Assembly (NCBI GenBank): GCA_040756055.1
Contig: JBFLZR010000002.1
Coordinates: forward strand, 22,411-86,410
DNA from: Candidatus Zixiibacteriota bacterium
GTDB lineage: Bacteria; Zixibacteria; MSB-5A5; GN15; FEB-12
Length of the DNA: 64,000 nt
Direction: 5' to 3'
The notes beneath the pieces were generated by a model that saw only the letters and a program-made list of their open reading frames with translations, ran no database searches and was not told the DNA's origin. Position numbers and translations under genes: made by a program. Numbering within the stretch: position 1 is the stretch's first letter; each line of letters opens with the position of its first letter. This document shows positions 1-7,844 of the stretch, piece by piece.

Positions 1-248
1 ACCGCCAGGCAGAAACCCAGGTTGTTGGACATCGGGGACAAATAGTCCATGCGATCGGTGGCCGGTAAAGCCTTATAGTAAAGCTTACTCTCCATCGTCT
101 TCTCAATACCGGTATGGAGATAACCCAGTACGGGGGTAGCCTTAACAACCCGCTCGCCATCGAGCTCAAGTATAACCCTGAGCACGCCGTGCGTGGACGG
201 GTGCTGTGGCCCCATATTAATAGTTATGGTTTTGCTCTCGGGGCTCAC
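1..248 (-). CDS. nuoD: NADH-quinone oxidoreductase subunit D, N-terminal part (cut by window edge)
   Basis: This is the 49 kDa peripheral-arm subunit of complex I, which helps form the quinone-binding pocket. Translating the minus strand from a GTG gives about 82 residues, including the family hallmark [13 protein letters not shown] and then GYLHTGIEK and [12 protein letters not shown], all typical of NuoD/Nqo4. The GTG overlaps the nuoC stop codon (GTGA), the usual translational coupling. The rest of the gene lies beyond position 1. Identification is firm; only the start codon choice (GTG) is inferred, from the overlap. Confidence 0.93.
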   Translation of the reverse strand, partial: MSPESKTITINMGPQHPSTHGVLRVILELDGERVVKATPVLGYLHTGIEKTMESKLYYKALPATDRMDYLSPMSNNLGFCLA

Positions 249-760
249 TTGATAACCTCCGGCGGGTCGTTTTTATTCCAGCTGAACGTCGGCTGTTCAT
301 ATGTGAGCGGGTAGTCCTTGCGAAGAGGATGACCATCGAGCTCATCAGGAGTGAGAATCTTGGTCAGATTGGGATGTCCTTCAAAGACGACACCCATCAA
401 ATCGTAGACTTCTCTTTCCATCCAGTCCGCGGCAGACCACAGATCGGTGAGTGATGCAACGCGAGGATTTTCGCCGGGAAGTCTGACCTTTATGAAGAAA
501 CGGTAATGGTTCGCAAGTGAATAAAGATTGTAGACAACTTCAAATCGGCCGTCCTTTTCCTGCGGGTGATTGAGCCAGTCGAGCGAGGTTATATCGGAGA
601 GATAGTTGATTTTCAACTGGGAATCATCAAGCAGGGCCTGGCAAATCTCGACCAGAAATTCTGGCTTTATATAAAAGGACTGCTGGCCTCTGAAGTTATC
701 CTCGCGGATAATGGCTTCAGTGAAGCGGGAGTTTAAGAGTGCTCTGACCTTATCTTCCAT
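245..760 (-). CDS. nuoC: NADH-quinone oxidoreductase subunit C
   Basis: 30 kDa subunit of complex I, a peripheral-arm protein at the interface with NuoD and NuoB. The C-terminal half carries the family signature [18 protein letters not shown] followed by HPLRKDYPL. The length, about 171 residues, fits a stand-alone NuoC rather than a NuoCD fusion. The frame stays open to a TTG at 778; I prefer the ATG at 760, although neither has a strong Shine-Dalgarno sequence. It sits between nuoB and nuoD in the standard A-B-C-D order and overlaps nuoD by four bases. Confidence 0.93.
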   Translation of the reverse strand: MEDKVRALLNSRFTEAIIREDNFRGQQSFYIKPEFLVEICQALLDDSQLKINYLSDITSLDWLNHPQEKDGRFEVVYNLYSLANHYRFFIKVRLPGENPRVASLTDLWSAADWMEREVYDLMGVVFEGHPNLTKILTPDELDGHPLRKDYPLTYEQPTFSWNKNDPPEVIK

Positions 761-827
761 CAGGATAGCTTGTTCCAATTTTCACAAGGACCGAAGTCTT
801 ACTTTTCTTTTACCTTTTCGCAAGAGC

Positions 828-1331
828 TTAGACCGCCTTGCGTCCCCACTCGTCGTGTTTGTCTTTGAGGGATTCTTTTTCCACTTTAGCATGCAGCTTC
901 AGGATACCATCCATAAGCTGCTCCGGACGGGGAGGACATCCGGGTACATACATATCGACAGGAATAATCCTGTCAACTCCCTGCAGAAGGGCATAGTTGT
1001 TAAAAACGCCGCCACAGGAGGCACAGGCGCCCATAGCTATAACCCACTTCGGGTTTGGCATCTGTTCATAGAGCGTTCTTACGACGGGGGCCATTTTCAT
1101 AGAGACTCTTCCCGCGACAATCATCAGGTCCGCCTGACGAGGAGAAGGCCGGGCTACTTCCATGCCGTAGCGCGCCAGATCGAAATGCGAGGCGAAAGTG
1201 GAAATCATTTCGATCGCGCAACAGGCCAGCCCGAACGAGAACGGCCACATCGAGCGCTTACGCGCCCAGTTGACAACCTTATCAAGGGTGGTCAATATAA
1301 TTGAATCAGGAATTTTTTCTTCTAATCCCAT
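828..1331 (-). CDS. nuoB: NADH-quinone oxidoreductase subunit B
   Basis: This subunit carries the N2 [4Fe-4S] cluster that passes electrons to quinone. The 167-residue product has the vicinal cysteine pair in [10 protein letters not shown], then [10 protein letters not shown] and the VPGCPPRPE motif, which together supply the four N2 ligands. GGAGCC lies a few bases before the ATG. Its start overlaps the end of nuoA by about ten bases. Length and all motifs are normal for the family. Confidence 0.96.
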   Translation of the reverse strand: MGLEEKIPDSIILTTLDKVVNWARKRSMWPFSFGLACCAIEMISTFASHFDLARYGMEVARPSPRQADLMIVAGRVSMKMAPVVRTLYEQMPNPKWVIAMGACASCGGVFNNYALLQGVDRIIPVDMYVPGCPPRPEQLMDGILKLHAKVEKESLKDKHDEWGRKAV

Positions 1332-1678
1332 TTGAAGGCTCCTCGGCCAAGTTCATACAGGTAACCGATGAGAATCACGCCCACAAAAACAGCAATGGCC
1401 CAGAAGCCGTACATGCCGAGATCGCGAGATACGACCGCCCAGGGATAAAGAAAGATAACCTCGATATCAAACAGGATAAAGGAAATGGCAACGAGGTAGA
1501 ACTTTACCGGGACGGGGTCTCGGGTGGTTCCTATCGGCTCTACACCGCACTCATAGGGGTCGCTTTTGCGGCCAAGTTTGGTTCGACGCCCCAGAAAAAG
1601 CGAAAGGAGAACGAATACAATTGCGATAATCGCAGCCAGCATCAGAAGCAATAAGATTGGGAAAAAAGTCTCAAACAC
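1322..1678 (-). CDS. nuoA: NADH-quinone oxidoreductase subunit A
   Basis: Small membrane subunit of complex I with three predicted membrane helices; the first hydrophobic stretch is near the N-terminus ([18 protein letters not shown]). The motif DPYECGVEP, with its conserved cysteine on the TM1-2 loop, is diagnostic, as is [12 protein letters not shown] in TM2. The frame is open to a TTG at 1699, but a GTG at 1678 has AAAGGA at good spacing, and a start there leaves room for a leader behind the promoter at 1711-1739. First gene of the nuo operon. Confidence 0.93.
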   Translation of the reverse strand: MFETFFPILLLLMLAAIIAIVFVLLSLFLGRRTKLGRKSDPYECGVEPIGTTRDPVPVKFYLVAISFILFDIEVIFLYPWAVVSRDLGMYGFWAIAVFVGVILIGYLYELGRGAFKWD

Positions 1679-1710
1679 AGCTGATATTCCTTTAGCCAAA
1701 TAATTTGGTA

Positions 1711-1739
1711 ACTTTAAGCGTTATACGGACATTTGTCAA
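1711..1739 (-). promoter_or_regulatory. sigma70-type promoter for the nuo operon
   Basis: On the minus strand TTGACA (1734-1739) is followed after exactly 17 bases by TAAAGT (1711-1716). The predicted transcript would begin about 25 bases upstream of the GTG start of nuoA. Seen directly; activity is inferred. Confidence 0.6.
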
Positions 1740-1889
1740 GATATTTTGGAATAAAAGCCGGATAAAATGATTCCCGCTCTTTTTCGCCGAACATGTTAAG
1801 TTATTATTTTAAGGGAAGTTGCGAAATCAGGTTCCTCGGGCACCGCAATCACACCAACAGCTACAATAAGATAAGGTCATGTCGCGGCA

Positions 1890-2318
1890 TCAGTCGTCAA
1901 AGTCGACCAGATAGTCCGCAAAAGAATTCGTGGTCCGCAAAAGATATAGTATATCTTGCCTGTCGAAGCCGCCGTAAGCCGTGGAATATCCATAGAAGCG
2001 AACAGTTTTTTCCGATATGTTTTCTTCAAACCACCCTCCCCCTATCACTCGGTAAGAATCAGTCAGGATTTCATACATATCGGGCTTTTTGGCCCACCCG
2101 GACGGTATATCACTGAGGTCGCAAAATCGCTTCACAAGATCAGCGTGGTATCCGTAATCGTCTATTGGGCCATAAGCCATAGCAAACTCATCGGGCCCGT
2201 TTATCAGGATGAACTTCCCCACCATTCTAACGGGAGCATCGATGGTACCGACTTTTTCGCCCGCGGTGTCGGGCGTATCAGAAAGGAAGATTATGGTGGT
2301 TTTTGTCGGTGCGGTCAT
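1890..2318 (-). CDS. Janus/Ocnus (PHPT1-like) phosphohistidine phosphatase family protein
   Basis: 142 residues. Three features match animal 14 kDa phosphohistidine phosphatase (PHPT1, Janus/Ocnus family): a GYHADL segment with the putative catalytic histidine at residue 58 (YHADIY in PHPT1), a glycine triplet IGGGW at 92-96, and VRFYGYSTAYG at 106-116 (VYGYSMAYG in PHPT1). Their spacing also matches. The first 30 residues are an extension with no recognisable motif. Known members remove phosphate from histidine (and lysine) side chains; the substrate here is unknown. It is the last gene of the long 1.9-16.9 kb run, three bases after a PHP-domain gene. Assignment rests on motif memory, so the fold is likely and the activity inferred. 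Confidence 0.68.
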   Translation of the reverse strand: MTAPTKTTIIFLSDTPDTAGEKVGTIDAPVRMVGKFILINGPDEFAMAYGPIDDYGYHADLVKRFCDLSDIPSGWAKKPDMYEILTDSYRVIGGGWFEENISEKTVRFYGYSTAYGGFDRQDILYLLRTTNSFADYLVDFDD

Positions 2319-2321
2319 CTG

Positions 2322-3371
2322 TTACATGTCAACACGGATGTGATTGGAGAAAATCCACCCCCGGCTGCCTTTCCAGGCTTCAACACGGTAGATTCCCTTT
2401 CTAATCTCGCTGAAATCCAGAGCATCGGTATCAGCCTGAACTATGGTCTCTCCGTTGTGAACGAGCCTGAGGTCGGCCGTTGAGGGCAGGTTCACAATCA
2501 GGCGAGCGCCATTGGGTGAAGTCAACGTCCCACCACAGGTTACTTTTTCCGAACCGGATTGAAGATAAAATTCAAAGTCATCCGCCGCTCCCCACCGCAT
2601 GTTCGAGAAATACAGACGGCAGTCGCGGATGGCATCATAGAGTTGCCGCTTCGCCGTATCGAAATCATCGGAGAACCTATCGGCCATAATGATGTGAGTT
2701 CTCAAGCATCTGAAGTGTACTTTATACGGGAATATCTCGACCGTGAACGGACCGACTTTGACTGGAAAAGCATGGGCATCGACTCCGGCTATACCGACTA
2801 CTTTGCGATTCATGTTGAGTTCATCCCACGTCTTGAGAATTCGTTCGGTCGGTCCGGCCATCGATTTGCGAGGCGACAGCGACATAAGGAGCTTGTTGTA
2901 GCGGGTGAGCTTTTCCATCCATTCCGACATCTGGTTCCACAGCTCGATTCCGACAAACCCGTCGACCGACCAATCAGTCCACGGGTAGGCGGGATGTTCT
3001 CTCAGAGCGGTCCTGATTTCATCGGGGTGCGCCAGAATACCCAGGGCGCCATCTTTGGCGCCCGCTGCCACATACTCAGCGGCCGTCATATGCTTCGGGT
3101 AGACGCCGGGCGAATCAAACAGCAGATAGTGATGATGATCGTTCTGGTCATTGTGTTCATAACCGACAGCAACGAGAGTGTCGCCATAGAAACCCTCGAG
3201 GCCGTTCTCACGATTATTTAGGTTCATGTGGTCGGCGAACATCATGAACTCAAGTCCTGCCCTGCGGCCGATAGAGACAACCTCTTCAAGAGACTTGGTT
3301 CCATCAGATTCGGTCGTGTGAATATGTATGGCCCCGGTGTAAACGTACCAGTCGCCGATTTTCTTAGGCAT
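2322..3371 (-). CDS. PHP-domain metal-dependent hydrolase
   Basis: 349 residues. The PHP metal-site motifs are visible in order: AIHIHTTESDG (His16 and His18, motif I), FMMFADHMNL (motif II), ILAHPDE (motif III) and GIAGVDAHAF (motif IV). The C-terminal ~90 residues (from about 260) look like a separate beta-rich domain ending in GWIFSNHIRVDM. Such PHP proteins hydrolyse phosphoesters; the substrate cannot be told. The ATG overlaps the stop of the MFS gene by 8 bases, so the two are co-transcribed. It is unlike the second PHP gene at 9924-10742, which belongs to the nucleotidase subgroup. Confidence 0.82.
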   Translation of the reverse strand: MPKKIGDWYVYTGAIHIHTTESDGTKSLEEVVSIGRRAGLEFMMFADHMNLNNRENGLEGFYGDTLVAVGYEHNDQNDHHHYLLFDSPGVYPKHMTAAEYVAAGAKDGALGILAHPDEIRTALREHPAYPWTDWSVDGFVGIELWNQMSEWMEKLTRYNKLLMSLSPRKSMAGPTERILKTWDELNMNRKVVGIAGVDAHAFPVKVGPFTVEIFPYKVHFRCLRTHIIMADRFSDDFDTAKRQLYDAIRDCRLYFSNMRWGAADDFEFYLQSGSEKVTCGGTLTSPNGARLIVNLPSTADLRLVHNGETIVQADTDALDFSEIRKGIYRVEAWKGSRGWIFSNHIRVDM

Positions 3372-4689
3372 TGTCGCTCCCGTGAGTGTCGGGTACTTTC
3401 CTGAATATATATAGACCGAACAGCATCATCAAACTCAGTGATAATACGGCAATCTTGTAAGGCAGTTTGATATAGTCGGATGGCTGGATATTGAGCCACT
3501 CGATTGCCGTTCTCCCAAGATATCTATCGGCATAAAAATAGTACACGACAGCGGTCCAGATAAGCGGGCCTATGATGGCCGCGGCGCGGCCGGAAAGCGA
3601 GAACAAACCGAAAAATTTCCCCAGTTCCTCGCGGGGCACGAGTTCGGCCAGCATTGGACGCGATGTTGTCCAGAGTCCCCCGAGAAGTATACCGACAAAT
3701 GAGCCGAGGATCCAGGTAACCACGGGATAATCCAGAAAGACAAAGGCCATCAAGGATACTACCCAGCCGATTACGATCGAGCGCAGCAACTTTTTGAGGG
3801 ACCACTTCTGCGCAATCTTGCCAATCAGAAAGGAGCCGGCCACGGCTGAAACGGTGGAGACAATCAGAAATCGCGTGATATCCGTCTCAGCGAAGCCGAT
3901 GACAATGGAGCAGTAAAGACCAATATTAATGATAACGGTGGTAGCAGCGTCTTCGAAGAAATAATCGGCTATCAGAAAGCGCAGGACGCCGGGATATTTT
4001 TTCGTAGCCGTTATACCTTCCCACACCTCCCGATACGCCTTTCTCAGATTCACTTTTCCCGGTTTGGTTATGGGCGCTTCGCGCACCCACCAGAAGAGCG
4101 GCAGGGCGAAAAGGAAAAAGAGAACGGCGGTCGGCACGAACGAACCGGTCTTCCCTCCACCTTCAATAAGCGGGACATCGAAAGAAAAAATATTCCCCGT
4201 CACGAACGCCAGACCCACGACCATACCCGCGACCGAACCCACATAGCCCAGTGCGACGCCTATGCCAGAGACGAATCGCGCCCTCTTCCCTTCCGCCACC
4301 GAGTACAACAGAGCGTTGTAAAACGGCTGTCCGGCTTCGTAGGCGAAATTGGCGATAATAAAAAGTATCACGACCACAAGTACGGCCTGAGGCGGCACCG
4401 CGGCCATTAATCCCACCGCCATGCAACACGTCAGCGTGAACAAAAACAGAAATATCTTCTTTTTGCTGGAATGATCGGAAACGGCTCCAAGCGCCGGTAA
4501 GAGCAAAGCGGCAATGACCATAGATATCGAAAACGGGATATCAAAAAAGCGGTCGTCCTTACCGAGATCTTCGACGATATACCGCTTGAGGTAAAGCGAG
4601 ACGATGTTCATGGAGTAGATAGTGTTGGCGAAATCATAGAGAGTCCAGCCGACTATATCTTTTCTCCACAGGGAGGTCGCATTATCCAT
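3364..4689 (-). CDS. MFS transporter of the UMF1 (Atg22-like) family
   Basis: About 441 residues with roughly 12 hydrophobic segments. The N-terminal motif GWTLYDFANTIYSMNI is the hallmark of the UMF1/Atg22-like branch of the major facilitator superfamily. Yeast Atg22 exports amino acids from the vacuole; bacterial substrates are unknown. An ATG at 4687-4689 is preceded by a TTG at 4690-4692; the ATG lies three bases after the stop of the upstream HD gene. Located in the inner membrane. It is translationally coupled to the downstream PHP gene. Confidence 0.88.
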   Translation of the reverse strand: MDNATSLWRKDIVGWTLYDFANTIYSMNIVSLYLKRYIVEDLGKDDRFFDIPFSISMVIAALLLPALGAVSDHSSKKKIFLFLFTLTCCMAVGLMAAVPPQAVLVVVILFIIANFAYEAGQPFYNALLYSVAEGKRARFVSGIGVALGYVGSVAGMVVGLAFVTGNIFSFDVPLIEGGGKTGSFVPTAVLFFLFALPLFWWVREAPITKPGKVNLRKAYREVWEGITATKKYPGVLRFLIADYFFEDAATTVIINIGLYCSIVIGFAETDITRFLIVSTVSAVAGSFLIGKIAQKWSLKKLLRSIVIGWVVSLMAFVFLDYPVVTWILGSFVGILLGGLWTTSRPMLAELVPREELGKFFGLFSLSGRAAAIIGPLIWTAVVYYFYADRYLGRTAIEWLNIQPSDYIKLPYKIAVLSLSLMMLFGLYIFRKVPDTHGSDNA

Positions 4690-4692
4690 CAA

Positions 4693-5253
4693 CTATAAAC
4701 CAAGTGTATCTGAAATAGTCAACATGCCATCACGAACGAGGAGCATGAACTGTTCCAATTCCAGACCCAGGTTGGAACAGGCTGCCATATTTTCCCGGGT
4801 GGCGCCGGCGGCGAACCGTTTTTCTTTGAATCGGCGGAGCATGAACTCGCCATCGACCGAGGCAATCTTCTTATCCGGATGCATCAGGGCGCAGGCGACG
4901 ATAAATCCCGTGGTCGGATCGACCGAATAGAGAGCCCAATCCAGTTTGGATCGGCACGGCACATGACCCGGATGAGCGTGAATGGCATAGATCATATCAT
5001 CCGGCAAATCGTACTCTTTGAGCCACTCCTCGGTGATGTAGGTGTGATTGGAGGCGTCGTCTTTGGTCTGGTTATAATCCAAGTCGTGCAGCAAACCGGT
5101 CAGCCCCCAGTACTCAACATCTTCACCCATATGTTCAGCGAGTTTGCGCATGCCCGCTTCGACGGCCAATATGTGCTTCAAGAGGTTATTGACGCCTATC
5201 TTCTTTTCGACCAGTTGATAGGCTTCGTCTCGCGTCAGTGTTAGTTGCGACAT
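4693..5253 (-). CDS. HD-domain phosphohydrolase
   Basis: 186-residue HD superfamily protein. The signature GLLHDLDY (His56-Asp57) and a downstream AIHAHPGHVP histidine cluster are visible. The closest type is the small stand-alone HD hydrolases often annotated as HDIG-containing proteins; the substrate is unknown. The frame is open to 5295, but the ATG at 5253 gives an N-terminus (MSQLTLTRDEAYQLV) typical of the group. Neither start has a clear ribosome binding site. It lies between the outer-membrane receptor gene and the MFS gene on the same transcript. Confidence 0.8.
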   Translation of the reverse strand: MSQLTLTRDEAYQLVEKKIGVNNLLKHILAVEAGMRKLAEHMGEDVEYWGLTGLLHDLDYNQTKDDASNHTYITEEWLKEYDLPDDMIYAIHAHPGHVPCRSKLDWALYSVDPTTGFIVACALMHPDKKIASVDGEFMLRRFKEKRFAAGATRENMAACSNLGLELEQFMLLVRDGMLTISDTLGL

Positions 5254-5316
5254 ATCTCGAATAAATCCAGATTCGCTCCTTAAGTCAAGGAGCATCTTGA
5301 CGGTCGGTCGTCCGCT

Positions 5317-7323
5317 TCAATTGAGAAAATGCCAGGTGATTCCGAAATAGCTGTAGCGGCCGGGGTTCACAAAGTAGTCGCGCGGAGAATATACTTTACT
5401 CAGAGCGTTCTGTTGCACCCAGTGAAAACGGAAGTCTTTTATTCTGAAAGAAAGTTTCGTGTTGATCACAGCGGCATTACCAAGATCGGGCTCTTCGTAG
5501 CCGATATATTCTCCGGTATAGACAACTTCGGCATAGGCATAGAGGTGAATATTCCTCTGCGGCCAGAACTGATGAAGCTCCGCACCGGCAAAAGCCTCGT
5601 ATTCGGGCTGGTATGGTCTCTGCTCGAACCGTTCATATTCAATGCGATGATACGCCCCGCCCGCCGTCAATCGCAGGGCATCGCCCAGACGGAGCCTTTG
5701 CTGAAGGCAGACATCGAGAAAGTCAAAATTGATATTTGCGGGAGAAAACAAGGTGTAGCTGACAAACACGGAATCCCTGAGTTCAGTCGTGATCCAGTCG
5801 ATGCCGTTAAATACTCGCCCGGCGGTGACAGTCAGGCGTGCACTGGTGGAGACACCGCCGAGTTCCATCATAGCGCTACCGACAACCTGTCTCTCCTTTA
5901 CGAGATCCTTATTGCCCGTATCGGCGTAATCATCCGCCTCAGAGGAGCTAAGCGAGGCCCGCTGATAACGCAGATTCAATTCGTGAAGCGATGGAGCGCG
6001 TTCGTGATACCCGGCCGATAGCAGAAAAAATGATTTCTCGTTGTCGGAGAAAAGCATCAGCGATGCCGACGGCATGGCGCTGAAACCTTGGACCTTTTCG
6101 ACGCCGCCGATCATCGCCCAGCGCAAACCGGGGTTCAATCGCGCCACGCGAATAGTGGCCTTTCCCCCGTTGCGATCGAATTCATCGAAGCCATCCTTGA
6201 AAATCTTCCTGTCCCCCTCGATTTCGGCGGTAAAGATCGAATTGCCGGAGGACCACTCACGAACCAAAAACAAGCCATCTCCGTTTATGTCGAACCTGCC
6301 TTTGTAGGTACCATCTATGTTTGACCCCTGCTTGAGATAGCTGTAACCGATTTCCGTTCGAACGGTGTGTTCGGGGTTGTGTTTCTCCAGAGCGATCTGC
6401 GCCTTGCGGTCAATACGGTTGCGTTCGAGAACGGCGCCCGCTTCTTCGGGCTTCACGCGGAAGAGTCCGCCACGACTGTAAAGCTGCCCGGAAAATCTGA
6501 TGCCATAATCGATGCCCAGCGGCTGAAACAGTCGGCCGGTGTATTGGTATTGATCGTCCCTGCCGGCGGGGATGAGACCGGAGGTATTGCGATACCCAAT
6601 TGACAGATCAAGGTCTCTGCCTGAAATGAACTTCTTCGAATATTTCCCCCGCACATAGTTGTAATCGAACGATCCCTGGTCGACCATGAAAGCGCTCTCG
6701 GGCGTATAGGTGTCCGGCTCTTCGGGTAATGTCACCATCGTCGCGATTGCCTGGTCGCCCCCGAATAACTGACCGGCAGGGCCGGGCAATATATATATGT
6801 GATGATCAAGCTCCATGGGAATATCGTTGAAATCTATCATTCCATCGGGCTGGACAACATGCTCAAACGGTGAGAGCGCCAGTCGATTGGCGACCACATT
6901 GAGGCGGTTACCGGTCAGACCGAAAGGCTGAACGGTCTTGCGCATTGGTGTCGCACTGTAATCACGAACCGTGTATGATGGGTTGAAACGAAAGTAGTCA
7001 CCGGCATCGTGATAAAACGAGCGGTCCACTTCATCGCGCAGATCGAGCCTCGGAGTCGTAAAGTAGGTGAGAACGCTATCGAAAAAGACAATCGATGGCT
7101 TTCGCTCCTTGCGGCTCTCCTGAAAATCTTCGCGCTTCTGCTGGAATTCGAGGATGGACTTCTGGGCGCCTGTCAGGCTGTCAGTCATAATCAGACTGTC
7201 TGCCATAGTTGAGTCCAGCGGCAAGGCCTCTTGGACCGGGGGGACGTACAAGGTATCTTCCTCCTGCGCGGCAATGCCGGAGACAACAATAAGCGATGAC
7301 ATTAAAATCAGAATGCGTTTCAT
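5317..7323 (-). CDS. TonB-dependent-receptor-like outer membrane beta-barrel protein
   Basis: 668 residues with a signal peptide (MKRILILMSSLIVVSGIAAQ). After a low-complexity linker there is a plug-like region (about residues 140-205) containing HIYILPGPAGQLFGG, which resembles the plug motif RGPxxxxYG of TonB-dependent receptors. The rest alternates amphipathic strands with aromatic residues and ends in SYFGITWHFLN, as expected of a barrel. No TonB box was identified. The ATG overlaps the end of an ECF S-component gene (ATGA). That pairing suggests uptake of a vitamin or other small cofactor across both membranes; the substrate is unknown. Confidence 0.75.
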   Translation of the reverse strand: MKRILILMSSLIVVSGIAAQEEDTLYVPPVQEALPLDSTMADSLIMTDSLTGAQKSILEFQQKREDFQESRKERKPSIVFFDSVLTYFTTPRLDLRDEVDRSFYHDAGDYFRFNPSYTVRDYSATPMRKTVQPFGLTGNRLNVVANRLALSPFEHVVQPDGMIDFNDIPMELDHHIYILPGPAGQLFGGDQAIATMVTLPEEPDTYTPESAFMVDQGSFDYNYVRGKYSKKFISGRDLDLSIGYRNTSGLIPAGRDDQYQYTGRLFQPLGIDYGIRFSGQLYSRGGLFRVKPEEAGAVLERNRIDRKAQIALEKHNPEHTVRTEIGYSYLKQGSNIDGTYKGRFDINGDGLFLVREWSSGNSIFTAEIEGDRKIFKDGFDEFDRNGGKATIRVARLNPGLRWAMIGGVEKVQGFSAMPSASLMLFSDNEKSFFLLSAGYHERAPSLHELNLRYQRASLSSSEADDYADTGNKDLVKERQVVGSAMMELGGVSTSARLTVTAGRVFNGIDWITTELRDSVFVSYTLFSPANINFDFLDVCLQQRLRLGDALRLTAGGAYHRIEYERFEQRPYQPEYEAFAGAELHQFWPQRNIHLYAYAEVVYTGEYIGYEEPDLGNAAVINTKLSFRIKDFRFHWVQQNALSKVYSPRDYFVNPGRYSYFGITWHFLN

Positions 7324-7844
7324 GCGGCCCTCTCCCTGTTATACACAAATCGGGCCGGCCGGAACAACAATGAAAAGATGATCATGTTAGTTACCAGTGA
7401 TATCAGCGACCACAGCATGCCCGCCACGAACCGGGGCCAGAACGGCCTGAACACCCAGGCATCGACAATATTCACCGGCAGGTAGAACAAAAACGTGCAA
7501 GCAGTCGCGCTGATGATAAGAGCGTAGGTAAGCTTCCTTCCGGCAAGTTCCACATATCCCAGACGGTGGAAGAATGCCCCCACCAATCCGCTGAGAGACG
7601 TCCCGGCAACTTGAGCGACCATAATCGGCGGCGCGGCAGGACCGAACGGATTGAGGATTGTCCAGAGGGCCATCCCCATCGCTCCAACGAGAAGCCCCGG
7701 ACCAACGCCCCACATCACCCCCGCCAGAAAAACTATAAAGAATATCAGGTTGACATTAGGCAGGTATGACAAACCCCACGACAGCACATAAATAAGCGCT
7801 GAGAACAGCGCTATCCGGGGTATCAGCCGCAGCCTTAAACTCAT
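7320..7844 (-). CDS. ECF transporter S-component-like membrane protein
   Basis: 174 residues, with five to six predicted membrane helices and no extracytoplasmic domain. Size, topology and the glycine-rich GVMWGVGPGLLVGAMGMALW segment fit the substrate-binding S component of energy-coupling factor vitamin transporters. No EcfA/EcfT genes are adjacent, so a shared (group II) energising module elsewhere would be needed. It overlaps both neighbours by four bases (protease upstream, outer-membrane receptor downstream). Family assignment is by topology and general resemblance, not by a diagnostic motif. Confidence 0.65.
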   Translation of the reverse strand: MSLRLRLIPRIALFSALIYVLSWGLSYLPNVNLIFFIVFLAGVMWGVGPGLLVGAMGMALWTILNPFGPAAPPIMVAQVAGTSLSGLVGAFFHRLGYVELAGRKLTYALIISATACTFLFYLPVNIVDAWVFRPFWPRFVAGMLWSLISLVTNMIIFSLLFRPARFVYNRERAA

